Source: Coriobacteriaceae bacterium
Lineage (GTDB): Bacteria; Actinomycetota; Coriobacteriia; Coriobacteriales; Coriobacteriaceae
Assembly: GCA_030525945.1 (NCBI GenBank)
Contig: JAUNDT010000007.1
Span: 17,777-81,776, forward strand
DNA length: 64,000 bases
Reading direction: 5' to 3'
The notes below the pieces were generated by a model that was not told the DNA's origin, did not search any database, and saw only the letters and a program-made list of their open reading frames with translations. Below are positions 42,545-51,204 of this stretch, one piece after another. Position 1 is the stretch's first letter. Every line of letters starts with the position of its first letter. A program made the position numbers and the translations under genes.

Positions 42545-44974
42545 CTACCTGCAGAATTCGTCTCGCCAGCCAACAACGCGCTCGCGCATGCCCTCGATAT
42601 CCAAAACACCTTCGGCAAAGCCCTTGCGCACGAGCTCCTGCGGCAGGAACTCGTCGTACTTATCGAAGTACGGGACCTCACCCGGATACACTAGATCGAT
42701 GGGCGCAAAATCCGCCTCGGCCTCAGCCGCCACAACCTCAAAGAACGTCTCGGCATCGGCCTTCATGCGGAATTGCATGAAGTACGGCCTCGACGGGTCG
42801 AGTCCTTTGAGCCCCAGCTCACCCGCGCATTTGATCTTGAGGAGGCGCTCAAGCGCGAGGAAGGCGTAGCTGCCCAGCCATGGGAAGAGCGCCCAGGTGT
42901 CGCCGCCCAGGTTGATGAGCGGTGACCCGCTGCGACCCGCTATGCCCGCGTTTTCCGCCACATGGCGCGTCTGCGCGAGTCGGGCTCGAGCATTGCCCAT
43001 GAGGTAGGGGTACACCTCGTGCTCCTCCAGCGCGCGCTTCATGCGCTCGAGCACGTGCGTGTTGATGTCGCCCGCGCAGTCGCCGAAGTACGCCGGAACG
43101 CGTCCCTTGACCTGCGTGCAGTACACCAAGTGCCGCTTCCAGTCGACTTCTTCCACCAGCCAGCAATGGCCCGCGATGGCGATGCGCTCGCCAGCGGGCG
43201 GTGGGTTCACGATGGTGCCGAGCTCGGAGCTCTCGCATCGCACCGTGAACTCCTCGTTCTCCTGGAACACGGCGTAGAACTTGAAGGAATTGGTCACGCG
43301 CTCACCTGCGAGGCCCACGATGAGCTCGCCGCCCTCGGTCATCTCGATGTGGTCGATCTCGATGAGATGGCGCAGTAGGCACCGCAGGTCGTCGGCGCTG
43401 ACGCGGTGGAAATACGATAGCGTGAGCACGCGTCCCGCCAGCTCGGCGGGGGAGAGCTCGCCGCAGCTGGCGAGCGTGCCCATGACCTGGTGGTAGAGCA
43501 GGCTGTATGGTAGCCGGTCGAGCGCGGGCGGTTCAACCCAGTGCTCCTCGCGGTAGAGCTGCACGAGCGCGATACCCTGCAACAGCTTCCAGGGGATGGT
43601 CTCGGGCAGCATGGCGCGCGGTTCGGGCTGCTCCTCTCGCATGACGAAGTGCATCTCGGACGGCAAGTCGCGCCTGCCGGTGCGACCCATACGCTGGAGG
43701 AAGCTCGACACGGTAAAGGGCGCGTCGATTTGAAATGCGCGCTCGAGGCGGCCGATGTCGATGCCGAGTTCGAGCGTGGCGGTGGTCACGGTGGTCTGCG
43801 CCTGCTCCTCGTCGCGCATGAGCTCCTCGGCGGTTTGCCGGTAGGCGGCGGACAGGTTGCCGTGGTGGATGAGGAAGCGGTCGGGCTCGTGGTTCGCCTC
43901 GCAGTACGCGCGCAGGCTCGCGCACACGGCTTCGGCCTCCTCGCGGGAGTTCACGAACACGAGACATTTGCGGCCGCGCGTGTGCTCAAAGATGTAACCC
44001 AGTCCCGGGTCCGCATTTTGCGGCGCGGTGTCGGAAGAGGCGAGGAGCTCGGCTTGCCCGGGGGATTCGAGGTTCACCCCATCGGCGCCGGGTTCGGGGT
44101 GGGCGCCAATGGGCGCCGGTGCAATCGGCCCGGTGCTCCCCTCTGCCGCCTGTGGGAGCAATTCCTCTACGCTCGGCACATCCGTGTTGGGATTCGTGCA
44201 ACTCAGCACATCCGCTTGGACTACGCCGCTGTTCCGGCGCCCCTCTTGCCACGCGCGCTCCTGGGCCTGCGGGCCGCTCACGTAAAAATGCTCCATGGAC
44301 AGGCGCCACGTGCGGCGCGGCTCCTCAAAGCGCGGGATCACGCAGCCGCGTCCCGTTCCCGCCGACAGGAATGCGCCGGCGCGCTCGGGGTCGCCGATGG
44401 TGGCGGAAAGCCCGATACGGCGCGGGTTCACGCCTGCCATGCGCGACAGGCGCTCAATGAGGCAGAGTGCCTGGCCGCCGCGATCGCCGCGCAACAGCGA
44501 GTGGACTTCGTCGATCACCACGTAGCGCAGGTCGCAGAAGAGGCGGGGGACGGCCATGTGCTTGTGCAGGAGCAGGGCCTCGAGCGACTCGGGCGTGATC
44601 TGCAGGATGCCGCTGGGCTTTTTGATCATCTTGGCCTTGTGCGACGCCGAGACGTCGCCGTGCCAGTGCCATACGGGGATGTCCGCCTCTTCGCACAGGT
44701 CGTTCAAGCGGTAGAACTGGTCGTTGATGAGGGCTTTGAGCGGCCCGATGTAAAGGGCGCCAACGGATGCGGGCGGGTTCTCCCAAAACTCAGTGAGAAT
44801 GGGGAAGAAGGCCGCTTCGGTTTTGCCCGATGCCGTGGACGCGGTGAGCAGGATGTTATCGTCGGTATTGAAAATGGCATCTGCCGCGGCAACCTGGATC
44901 GAGCGCAGCGATTCCCATTCATGCGCGTAGATGAAGTCCTGGATAAACGGTGCGTAGCGGTCAAATACGTTCAC
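42545..44974 (-). CDS. Lhr-like DEAD/DEAH helicase (BrxHI-like)
   Basis: 809 residues from a GTG at 44974 preceded by AGAGGAGGCC; upstream ATGs in frame have no ribosome site and lie in the regulatory region. SF2 motifs: 'TASTASGKTEAA' (Walker A ~45-54), 'VIDEVHSLLRGDRGG' (DEVH), 'GLSATIGDPE', 'TTATLELGIDIGRLE' and 'LQRMGRTGRR'. The C-terminal region resembles Lhr/BrxHI-type helicases. An Ala/Pro/Asn-rich insert separates the RecA lobes (~285-355). It belongs with the nearby ATPase and TerB genes as a DNA-processing trio, although it is transcribed separately. Confidence 0.88.
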   Translation of the reverse strand: MNVFDRYAPFIQDFIYAHEWESLRSIQVAAADAIFNTDDNILLTASTASGKTEAAFFPILTEFWENPPASVGALYIGPLKALINDQFYRLNDLCEEADIPVWHWHGDVSASHKAKMIKKPSGILQITPESLEALLLHKHMAVPRLFCDLRYVVIDEVHSLLRGDRGGQALCLIERLSRMAGVNPRRIGLSATIGDPERAGAFLSAGTGRGCVIPRFEEPRRTWRLSMEHFYVSGPQAQERAWQEGRRNSGVVQADVLSCTNPNTDVPSVEELLPQAAEGSTGPIAPAPIGAHPEPGADGVNLESPGQAELLASSDTAPQNADPGLGYIFEHTRGRKCLVFVNSREEAEAVCASLRAYCEANHEPDRFLIHHGNLSAAYRQTAEELMRDEEQAQTTVTTATLELGIDIGRLERAFQIDAPFTVSSFLQRMGRTGRRDLPSEMHFVMREEQPEPRAMLPETIPWKLLQGIALVQLYREEHWVEPPALDRLPYSLLYHQVMGTLASCGELSPAELAGRVLTLSYFHRVSADDLRCLLRHLIEIDHIEMTEGGELIVGLAGERVTNSFKFYAVFQENEEFTVRCESSELGTIVNPPPAGERIAIAGHCWLVEEVDWKRHLVYCTQVKGRVPAYFGDCAGDINTHVLERMKRALEEHEVYPYLMGNARARLAQTRHVAENAGIAGRSGSPLINLGGDTWALFPWLGSYAFLALERLLKIKCAGELGLKGLDPSRPYFMQFRMKADAETFFEVVAAEAEADFAPIDLVYPGEVPYFDKYDEFLPQELVRKGFAEGVLDIEGMRERVVGWRDEFCR

Positions 44975-45037
44975 GAACGGCCTCCTCTCTGAGCGTGAAG
45001 CCGAGCATACCCGGCGCATGCAGGAATGCGCGTGGGG

Positions 45038-45152
45038 TATACTCGTAACAAGCAAGAGGTTTAAGCCCTCCTGTGGTTGAGGTCTGGTGGGCATGCCCAC
45101 ATGTAGAGCCGTCTCGCACAAGGCGGCTCTACCCCGTAAACGCGGGCATGCC
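45038..45152 (+). ncRNA. Candidate antisense RNA opposite the 27-residue peptide gene
   Basis: A plus-strand TATACT (45038-45043) would start a transcript near 45050 running into the long hairpin at 45089-45152 (GGGCATGCC...GTAGAGCCG / CGGCTCTAC...GGGCATGCC). It carries CCCTCC (45066-45071), complementary to the peptide gene's GGAGGG ribosome site, and CCCTCC recurs at 45251-45256 as a direct repeat. This is the arrangement of Fst/par-type RNAII. Prediction only; no clear -35. Confidence 0.4.
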
Positions 45153-45160
45153 ACACCAAG

Positions 45161-45244
45161 CTAAGCGGTCAACAATACAATCAAAGCGACGGCAAGTGCC
45201 ATCACGATCGCAAGGACCCGCAAAAGCAGGGTGAGCATGCGCAC
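45161..45244 (-). CDS. 27-residue hydrophobic peptide, putative SOS-controlled type I toxin
   Basis: A GTG at 45244 sits 7 nt after GGAGGG and opens a 27-codon frame to TAG at 45161. After a short basic start (two Arg) the peptide is almost entirely Leu/Val/Ala/Ile, one membrane helix ('LAIVMALAVALIVLLTA' at the end). An extended -10 (TGC-TATACT) lies 51-57 bp upstream, and a perfect LexA box overlaps its -35 region. Size, hydrophobicity and LexA control resemble TisB; the convergent antisense RNA resembles Fst/par. Membrane depolarisation after DNA damage is the predicted role. Coding status is inferred. Confidence 0.55.
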   Translation of the reverse strand: MRMLTLLLRVLAIVMALAVALIVLLTA

Positions 45245-45301
45245 GGGGTACCCTCCAATCTTCCTGCAAGACTCGGAGAGCGCCGCCTGCCTGCTATGGT
45301 T

Positions 45302-45337
45302 AGTATAGCAAAAACACGAACAGATGTTTGGTATACT
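45302..45337. promoter_or_regulatory. LexA (SOS) box with two divergent extended -10 promoters
   Basis: CGAACAGATGTTTG at 45317-45330 fits the Gram-positive/actinobacterial LexA consensus CGAACRNRYGTTYG exactly. Leftward, TGC-TATACT (minus strand, 45302-45309) serves the hydrophobic peptide. Rightward, TGG-TATACT (45329-45337) serves the ankyrin-M13 gene. One repressor dimer would shut both. Confidence 0.75.
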
Positions 45338-45412
45338 TCTGCTTTACTTGAATAAACAATTTGCTTGGGATAGTCTTGAGCCGTGGTGGCGACTGATGAA
45401 ATCAGGTGGATT

Positions 45413-47965
45413 ATGTTGGAGAAGTCCGACCCTCGAAGCGACGGATTTTTTAGCGGTGCAGCTGAGTTCTCCCGGCTTGGCGCTGGTATCGCTGGGGATG
45501 TTGCCGATAGGGTTGTCTGCCTCTGTGCGGCAATTGATACCGGTAGCATCGAGGCGGTTGATTTGCTCCTGTTCGAGGGTTTCGATGTGAATGAGGTCGT
45601 TGACTTTCCAGATTACGGGAGATATCGTAGGCCTTTAGCATGGGCGATTTTGGCCAATAAACCGAGGATTGCCAAGCATCTGATTGAAAAGGGCGCCGAG
45701 GTCGGGAATACTCCGTTTCAATACCCGACGTTTGGAGCCTCGGATCTAAACAGCTTGCTGGGGCTCGATTCGTTGCAAACGATTGCTGCAGTGCAGGTGT
45801 CGAGCGAAGCGTTCGGTCGGTTAAATCAGAATGAGCCAAATGCACTGGATATCGAGAGGGCAATGTTGGGACATTCGCCCTTGGCTGCGGCCTGCTATAT
45901 GAAGTCGGAGGATATGGTTAAGACCCTCTTGGACGCAGGTGCGGAATTCGGGGACTTTTTCTACAGGTCGATAATGGCTGTGTTTGATGGCACTGTGCAC
46001 TGTTCCGAAGAAGAGCGGTTGTCTCTCCTCAGGTTGGTTTTTCGCTCTCGCGACCGAGTTGGATTCGATCGCTTCACCGACGCGGTGACCAATTTTGAGC
46101 AACATGTCAATGGGGAGTGGAGAAGAAGCCTGTCCGATGACGAGTTCATTCCATCGACGGCTCTTCAGAAAAAGGCCTGGCGCAAATGCGACAGGATGCT
46201 CAGGAATCTTGCGCTTAAGGAAAAATTGCCCACGTCGCAGTTGCTGTATGCGAAGTTGCAACAGCTTTCTTTGGATGAGATTTATAATCGACTCAATTAT
46301 TTCTGCGAGCTCGTTGATGATGCAGATAACCTTGCGACTCTTTGCACATATTTATCGATTGAGGCAGCGAGCAAGAGCCATTGCGTGTCGTTGCCCCTGC
46401 TGTCGGCAACTTTAACACCGCGGGGTACTGCGGAAGAGCGTGTCATCGCAATTCTTCCGGACCTATTCATTCTCGATGATTTTTCGAAACTCTTGGAGTT
46501 CATTGAAGATTTCGAATCTGTCTCAACGGGGCATGAGGACTGGCATGTTTCATTTGATGCTAAGCAATTTGAAACCACGTGCGAGGAGTATCGCGTTCAT
46601 GCTGGTCGCGATGACGCGCAGGCATATTTCAAGCGCACGCTGAGTGAGAAGCACACACTTGGCGAATACAGGGAGCTGTTTGAAGGCTTAGGCAACGGCA
46701 AACTGTATTCATTGTTTACGGGGTCTTACCCCGCTTTGGAGGGCGTTGATGAGTCAACGCCTGTCTATTACGTCGAAGACGATGTTAAGAAAATATTGGA
46801 ACTGCACAGCGATGAAAAGCTTGCAGAGCTGAAAAACATCCTTAAGTGCTGTTACCTGCTGAGCTTGAGGGAGCTTATCGAAGTCAAGTCTTTGGGAGAA
46901 GATCTCGATAGACAATTCATGCTCTTCGAAGAAGTGTGCGGCAGCCTGATCACAAACGAGCTCTCCCCGGTCTATTTCGAGAGCATGCTTGATGAGAAGG
47001 ACATTTCGGAGATTGATGATATCTTCTCGAAGATAAAGGCGGCGTTCCGTCAGGCGATTGCAAATTCGGATTACCTGTCGGAAGAAGACCGACATGCGGC
47101 CCTGAATAGGCTATCGGATATCAATTTGGTGTTTGCCGGCAGGACGGTCGATGCGAGTTCGTCTACGCACGCGCGTGTGATTGATGAGTGGGACTTTATT
47201 GATAATGTGAGTGCGCTGGAAAAGAAGCGGTTAAATAAAGAGATTTTAGAGGCTCTATCAGGGAAGGCTCATCGTTCCGTCAATCCCTCATGGACGTACA
47301 ATGCGGCTTACAACTGCGTGGATAATGACGTTGTGCTGTACGCCGCGTATCTACAGCCCCCTGTATACAATTCTCATCGACACTCTGCGATGAACTACGC
47401 GGCGTTGGGTCGGGATATTGCGCATGAAATCGCGCATGCGTTTGGTCCGGGCTTATTCGATCGCCTGGAGGCAATTGGATTGAACGAGAAAAATGTGGAT
47501 ATCTTTTCCTCGAGCCCTTCGTATGCGGCGAGCATTGAGAAGCTGCACAGGCAATTTTGCGACAAGATCCCTGAAAGGTTGCTGAGGGCAGACCCGCTGT
47601 CTCTCTTATCCAATACATTCATACAAGACAAGTGGGATAATGAAAACTTCGCCGACGTGGTGGGCTTGGAAGTATCGCTCTATGCCTATGCGCTGTCGTG
47701 CGGATATGAGTCCATTTCTGACCTCGTTTCAAACAGGCCTGACGACGTGCGTCTGTTTTTTGAGGCGTACGCCATGTCGTACAGGGAAAAGCCATCGCCG
47801 GCCACGCTCAAGTGGTTGATGGAAAACGATGTTCATGCACCAAATGAGCTTCGGGTAAATACGGTGAAGAACCTCGATGCGTTCCATGCGGTCTTCAACA
47901 CCTCCGAAGGGGATGGCATGTGGCTTGATCCCGAAGACAGGGTTAGCGTTTTTGGGCTTTCCTAG
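45413..47965 (+). CDS. Ankyrin-repeat / M13 metallopeptidase fusion
   Basis: 850 residues; the ATG at 45413 follows AGGTGG. Residues ~30-185 contain ankyrin-like repeats ('LCAAIDTGSIEAVDLLLFEGFDVNEV', 'RPLAWAILANKPRIAKHLIEKGAEV', 'PLAAACYMKSEDMVKTLLDAGAEF'). From ~225 the sequence follows the neprilysin/PepO family: 'NFEQHVNGEW', then zinc motif 'HEIAHAF' near 670, 'ENFADVVGLEV' near 743 and a terminal 'VNTVKNLDAFHAVF'. There is no signal peptide, although most M13 enzymes are extracytoplasmic, so this one is probably cytosolic with ankyrin-directed targeting. More AT-rich than its neighbours. Its promoter contains a LexA box. Confidence 0.85.
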   Translation: MLEKSDPRSDGFFSGAAEFSRLGAGIAGDVADRVVCLCAAIDTGSIEAVDLLLFEGFDVNEVVDFPDYGRYRRPLAWAILANKPRIAKHLIEKGAEVGNTPFQYPTFGASDLNSLLGLDSLQTIAAVQVSSEAFGRLNQNEPNALDIERAMLGHSPLAAACYMKSEDMVKTLLDAGAEFGDFFYRSIMAVFDGTVHCSEEERLSLLRLVFRSRDRVGFDRFTDAVTNFEQHVNGEWRRSLSDDEFIPSTALQKKAWRKCDRMLRNLALKEKLPTSQLLYAKLQQLSLDEIYNRLNYFCELVDDADNLATLCTYLSIEAASKSHCVSLPLLSATLTPRGTAEERVIAILPDLFILDDFSKLLEFIEDFESVSTGHEDWHVSFDAKQFETTCEEYRVHAGRDDAQAYFKRTLSEKHTLGEYRELFEGLGNGKLYSLFTGSYPALEGVDESTPVYYVEDDVKKILELHSDEKLAELKNILKCCYLLSLRELIEVKSLGEDLDRQFMLFEEVCGSLITNELSPVYFESMLDEKDISEIDDIFSKIKAAFRQAIANSDYLSEEDRHAALNRLSDINLVFAGRTVDASSSTHARVIDEWDFIDNVSALEKKRLNKEILEALSGKAHRSVNPSWTYNAAYNCVDNDVVLYAAYLQPPVYNSHRHSAMNYAALGRDIAHEIAHAFGPGLFDRLEAIGLNEKNVDIFSSSPSYAASIEKLHRQFCDKIPERLLRADPLSLLSNTFIQDKWDNENFADVVGLEVSLYAYALSCGYESISDLVSNRPDDVRLFFEAYAMSYREKPSPATLKWLMENDVHAPNELRVNTVKNLDAFHAVFNTSEGDGMWLDPEDRVSVFGLS

Positions 47966-47971
47966 CGCTTG

Positions 47972-49411
47972 CTAGATTGTGAACTCGGCGAAGGGTGCGT
48001 CTGGAGCGCCGCTGGAGGCGCCGGGCGTGCCGAGCGGGCCTGGCGCAACAGGCGACTCGCTCGCCAGCAGGCTCTTCAGCGTAGTCCCAGGATTCTGACA
48101 CATGATATCGAGCAGCTCGATAAAGTCACGGATCACCTCGCGCGGCGTGAGATGAGTGTCGGCACCCACACGTCCGAACTCGATCTTGAGGAAGTCGACC
48201 AGGTCTGCCTCGGCGATGGCGCTCTCATACCCAAAGTACCCGGCATGGATCTGCCCGAGTTTCTCGATGAGGATCAGCAGCTCCTCATAGGTGAGCGGCT
48301 GCAGGCGAATGATCGGCGCCAGCATGTCGCGCATGCCCTCGCGGGCAAAGCGCCCCTGCGTCAGGCGGCTGCGCAGCGCCTCGTACGAAAACACGCCGCG
48401 TCGGCGGTCCTCGATGCTCGTGGGCGTGCCTCCCATAATGATGCCCAGGTTATGCGCTTTGCCCTGCAGCGTGTCGTTGTACATGGTGAGGATCTTCTCG
48501 TAGTTGTACTGGCGCGTGATGGCGTTCGGGATCTTGTAGAGGTTCACCAGCTCGTCAATGAGCACAAGCAGGGCCTTGTAGCCCGCGCCGGTGAGGAACC
48601 GCGCGAACAGCTTGACGTAGTCGTACCAGGAGTCATCGTCGATGATGCTCGTGATGCCGAGCTCGGCGCGTGCTTCGGTTTTGGTGCGGTACTCGCCGCG
48701 GAGCCATTTGACGGCATGTGATTTGGCCTCTTCGTCACCCGCCTTCGATGCCTCACGGTACACATTTAGAATGCGCACGAACTCAAAGCCGTGGACCATT
48801 TCCTCGAGTGCTGTGAGCTGGGCGCGTAGGGGCGTGGAGCTGGGGGCGGGCCCGAATTGAGCGTTTGGCAAGACGCGGCTTGTATCTTCACCTTGTGTTT
48901 GCGGAACGTCGGAGCTCGCATCCGGCCCCGGATGAGCGTCATTGATACGCTGGCTGTCCTCTGCCTCGATATTCGCCACCCAGCGATCGAGAATCAGGTT
49001 GAGCGCTCCTCCCTCCGGGCGCGTTTTGGTCGAGAGATTGCGGATGAGCTCGCGATAGGTGGAAAGTCCCTGTCCCTGGCCTCCCTGCAGGCGTCGCTCG
49101 GGGGAGAGATCGGCGTCTGCGACCACAAAGCCCTCGCCCATAGCGTGAGTGCGGATCGTTTGCAGCAAAAAGCTTTTGCCCGCGCCATAACGGCCCACGA
49201 GGAAGCGGAAGCTCGCGCCGCCATCGGCAATGAGTTTGAGGTCGGTGAGCAGGGCCTGAATTTCGATCTCGCGGCCGACGGTAATGTAGGGCAGGCCGAT
49301 GCGCGGAACAACGCCGCCTTTGAGCGAGTTGAGGATCACGGCGGCAACGCGCTTGGGAACGCGCGGGGCGCTCGGCGCAAGCTTGGGGCTGGTTGCGGGT
49401 GCATTATCCAT
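47972..49411 (-). CDS. BrxD-like (DUF2791) P-loop ATPase
   Basis: 479 residues. The ATG at 49411 overlaps the TerB gene stop by 8 bp (ATGGATAA), so translation is coupled. Walker A 'VGRYGAGKSFLL' is at ~72-83, Walker B 'ALLVLIDELVNLYK' near 285 and the sensor segment 'IIMGGTPTSIEDRRRGVFSYEALRSRL' near 330. All match the BREX ATP-binding (DUF2791/BrxD) family. A low-complexity insert occupies ~140-185. These AAA+ proteins work beside Lhr-like helicases in BREX type II and Ter-linked DNA-processing systems. Here helicase and TerB-N/C partners are both close by. Confidence 0.87.
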   Translation of the reverse strand: MDNAPATSPKLAPSAPRVPKRVAAVILNSLKGGVVPRIGLPYITVGREIEIQALLTDLKLIADGGASFRFLVGRYGAGKSFLLQTIRTHAMGEGFVVADADLSPERRLQGGQGQGLSTYRELIRNLSTKTRPEGGALNLILDRWVANIEAEDSQRINDAHPGPDASSDVPQTQGEDTSRVLPNAQFGPAPSSTPLRAQLTALEEMVHGFEFVRILNVYREASKAGDEEAKSHAVKWLRGEYRTKTEARAELGITSIIDDDSWYDYVKLFARFLTGAGYKALLVLIDELVNLYKIPNAITRQYNYEKILTMYNDTLQGKAHNLGIIMGGTPTSIEDRRRGVFSYEALRSRLTQGRFAREGMRDMLAPIIRLQPLTYEELLILIEKLGQIHAGYFGYESAIAEADLVDFLKIEFGRVGADTHLTPREVIRDFIELLDIMCQNPGTTLKSLLASESPVAPGPLGTPGASSGAPDAPFAEFTI

Positions 49412-51146
49412 GGCGGAGCATTCCTTCCACTTCATCACGGTAGTCTTCGATAACGGCAGGTCCGTCGGGGCCGTATTCCAGCACGGTGTCTCCGACGAGG
49501 TCGAAGAGGGCCTCGTTGATGGCATCCATGAGCAAGTCCTCGGTTCGATCCGATGCCCTTACGACGTCTGCGGACGTGCCAGCATCCCCCGCGAGCAGAG
49601 CGTTCAGGTATTCGAGCTCATGCGCTGAGAGAGGGGCAGGGCCCTTGGTGTCCGCGGCTGCAGTAGCCGGGCTGCCGGGCGGTGTCGCCGCCGGTATTTG
49701 TGGCGCCCCAGTTGCGGCGACGGATGGAGCCGTATCCGTCCCCGCCATATCGGTCTTGGCGTGCGAGGGGCTCACCAACGTGTCGGTGAAATCGAGCAGC
49801 GAGCCCTCGCCCTCTCGCTCCTCATCGATAAGGAGCGACTCGCGCGTAAGCGCGGCTGTGGCCCTGATGCCGGCGAGCTGCCCCAAGTCGATTTCGATAT
49901 GCCGGGGAGCATGGGCGGCATGCCATTCCATCCACGCCGCAATCTCCTCGTCGATGAACTTCTGCACGTACTTGGGCGTTTTGCCCGTCTCCTTGAGAGG
50001 ATGTGCGAAGCCAAGCGCCTCACGCAGGGCACGGTCGGCCGCGTGCATGAGATTGCCCAGCTTGGGGCTTTGCGAGCGGCTGCCGTGATAACGCTCGCAC
50101 GACCAATGCCCGCGCACGCAGCGATACAGATGTATGGGATCGAGCTCATACACGGCATCGGCATGCGGTGTGGGCTCGAAAAACACGGCGGAGGCGAACA
50201 TGGTGTACGCCAGCGAGACCTCCTTCCCAAACCAGCTTTCTAGCAGGTCACCTGAGCGTTGCTTGCGATAATACGAGCTCATGCGGACATAGACCGCACA
50301 TGCTATATGGCGCAACGCGTCGGGCTGCTGCTTGTAAAGACGGCTGCCCGTGAGGCGATAGGTCGATAGCGCATCAAGTGCCTCGAAAAGCTCCTGCTCA
50401 AACGCATCGTTTGCTGGAAGGGGAAGGGCGGATACCTTGCCTCGCCTTTTGCCCGAGCGCGCGGTGCCGCCCGCAAGCTCCAGCGCGTGACCATCGGCCG
50501 CGCGTAGCGCCAAAAGCGCCCGGTCGAACGAAAGCGCTTTATACGGTTCGAGCAGTTGGGCGGGCAGACCGTGGTAGACGGCGTAGTCTTGCAGCCAAAC
50601 GCTTGCGAAGCGGTCGATCTCGGGCGAAAAGGCCCGGTAGGACCGCCAAAACGATTCGAGTTTGTCAAAGCCCTCACGCGGGTTGGAAACACCGATCCCG
50701 TTGATGAGCTCGTACATATAGATATAGGCGAACGAGAGCGACGTCTCCTCAACGCTTCCGCGCCGCACGGCGGCACGCCATGTGAAATAGCCTCGCAGCT
50801 GGCGATCGCTCATGGCATTATACGTGGGGAAATACGACTTGAACGTGCCGTGGTAAGGGCAATCGTCCTCGTAATCCGCCATGAGCATGCCCTGGCGGTA
50901 AAACAGTTCGGCTTCCGAAAGCCAGCGGCCCTGCGCGCCCGCGGCACCTTCTTCCCAGCGCGAAATGGCACGCATTGCACGGTATTCTTCTGGCAGGTAG
51001 GAGGCCATTTGGCGCCCGGTTGTGATGATGGGTTCGTCCGCATACACGCGCTCAGAAAAATGCGTGCTCTCCTGCATGCGCTCGCTGGCCATGAGACGCG
51101 CGATGACCTCGAGTGCTTGCGGCTTGCTGCCGTTCATGGGTCTCAC
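49404..51146 (-). CDS. TerB-N / TerB-C domain protein
   Basis: 580 residues from a GTG at 51146 just after AAAGGAGG; the ATG three codons on (51137) is too far from the ribosome site. The N-terminal part ('FSERVYADEPIITTGRQMASYLPEEYRAMRAISRWE', 'LSEAELFYRQGMLMADYEDD') matches TerB-N. The end ('LLMDAINEALFDLVGDTVLEYGPDGPAVIEDYRDEV') matches TerB-C. An Ala/Thr/Pro-rich linker precedes TerB-C. It is the first gene of a two-gene operon with the ATPase, under a LexA-box promoter. TerB-N/C proteins are predicted to couple stress signalling to DNA processing. Confidence 0.87.
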   Translation of the reverse strand: MRPMNGSKPQALEVIARLMASERMQESTHFSERVYADEPIITTGRQMASYLPEEYRAMRAISRWEEGAAGAQGRWLSEAELFYRQGMLMADYEDDCPYHGTFKSYFPTYNAMSDRQLRGYFTWRAAVRRGSVEETSLSFAYIYMYELINGIGVSNPREGFDKLESFWRSYRAFSPEIDRFASVWLQDYAVYHGLPAQLLEPYKALSFDRALLALRAADGHALELAGGTARSGKRRGKVSALPLPANDAFEQELFEALDALSTYRLTGSRLYKQQPDALRHIACAVYVRMSSYYRKQRSGDLLESWFGKEVSLAYTMFASAVFFEPTPHADAVYELDPIHLYRCVRGHWSCERYHGSRSQSPKLGNLMHAADRALREALGFAHPLKETGKTPKYVQKFIDEEIAAWMEWHAAHAPRHIEIDLGQLAGIRATAALTRESLLIDEEREGEGSLLDFTDTLVSPSHAKTDMAGTDTAPSVAATGAPQIPAATPPGSPATAAADTKGPAPLSAHELEYLNALLAGDAGTSADVVRASDRTEDLLMDAINEALFDLVGDTVLEYGPDGPAVIEDYRDEVEGMLRHG

Positions 51147-51204
51147 TGCGCCTCCTTTCGCGTGCGTTTAATCGTGCCCCTTGCCGTTTCCTTGCGGACT
51201 ATGT

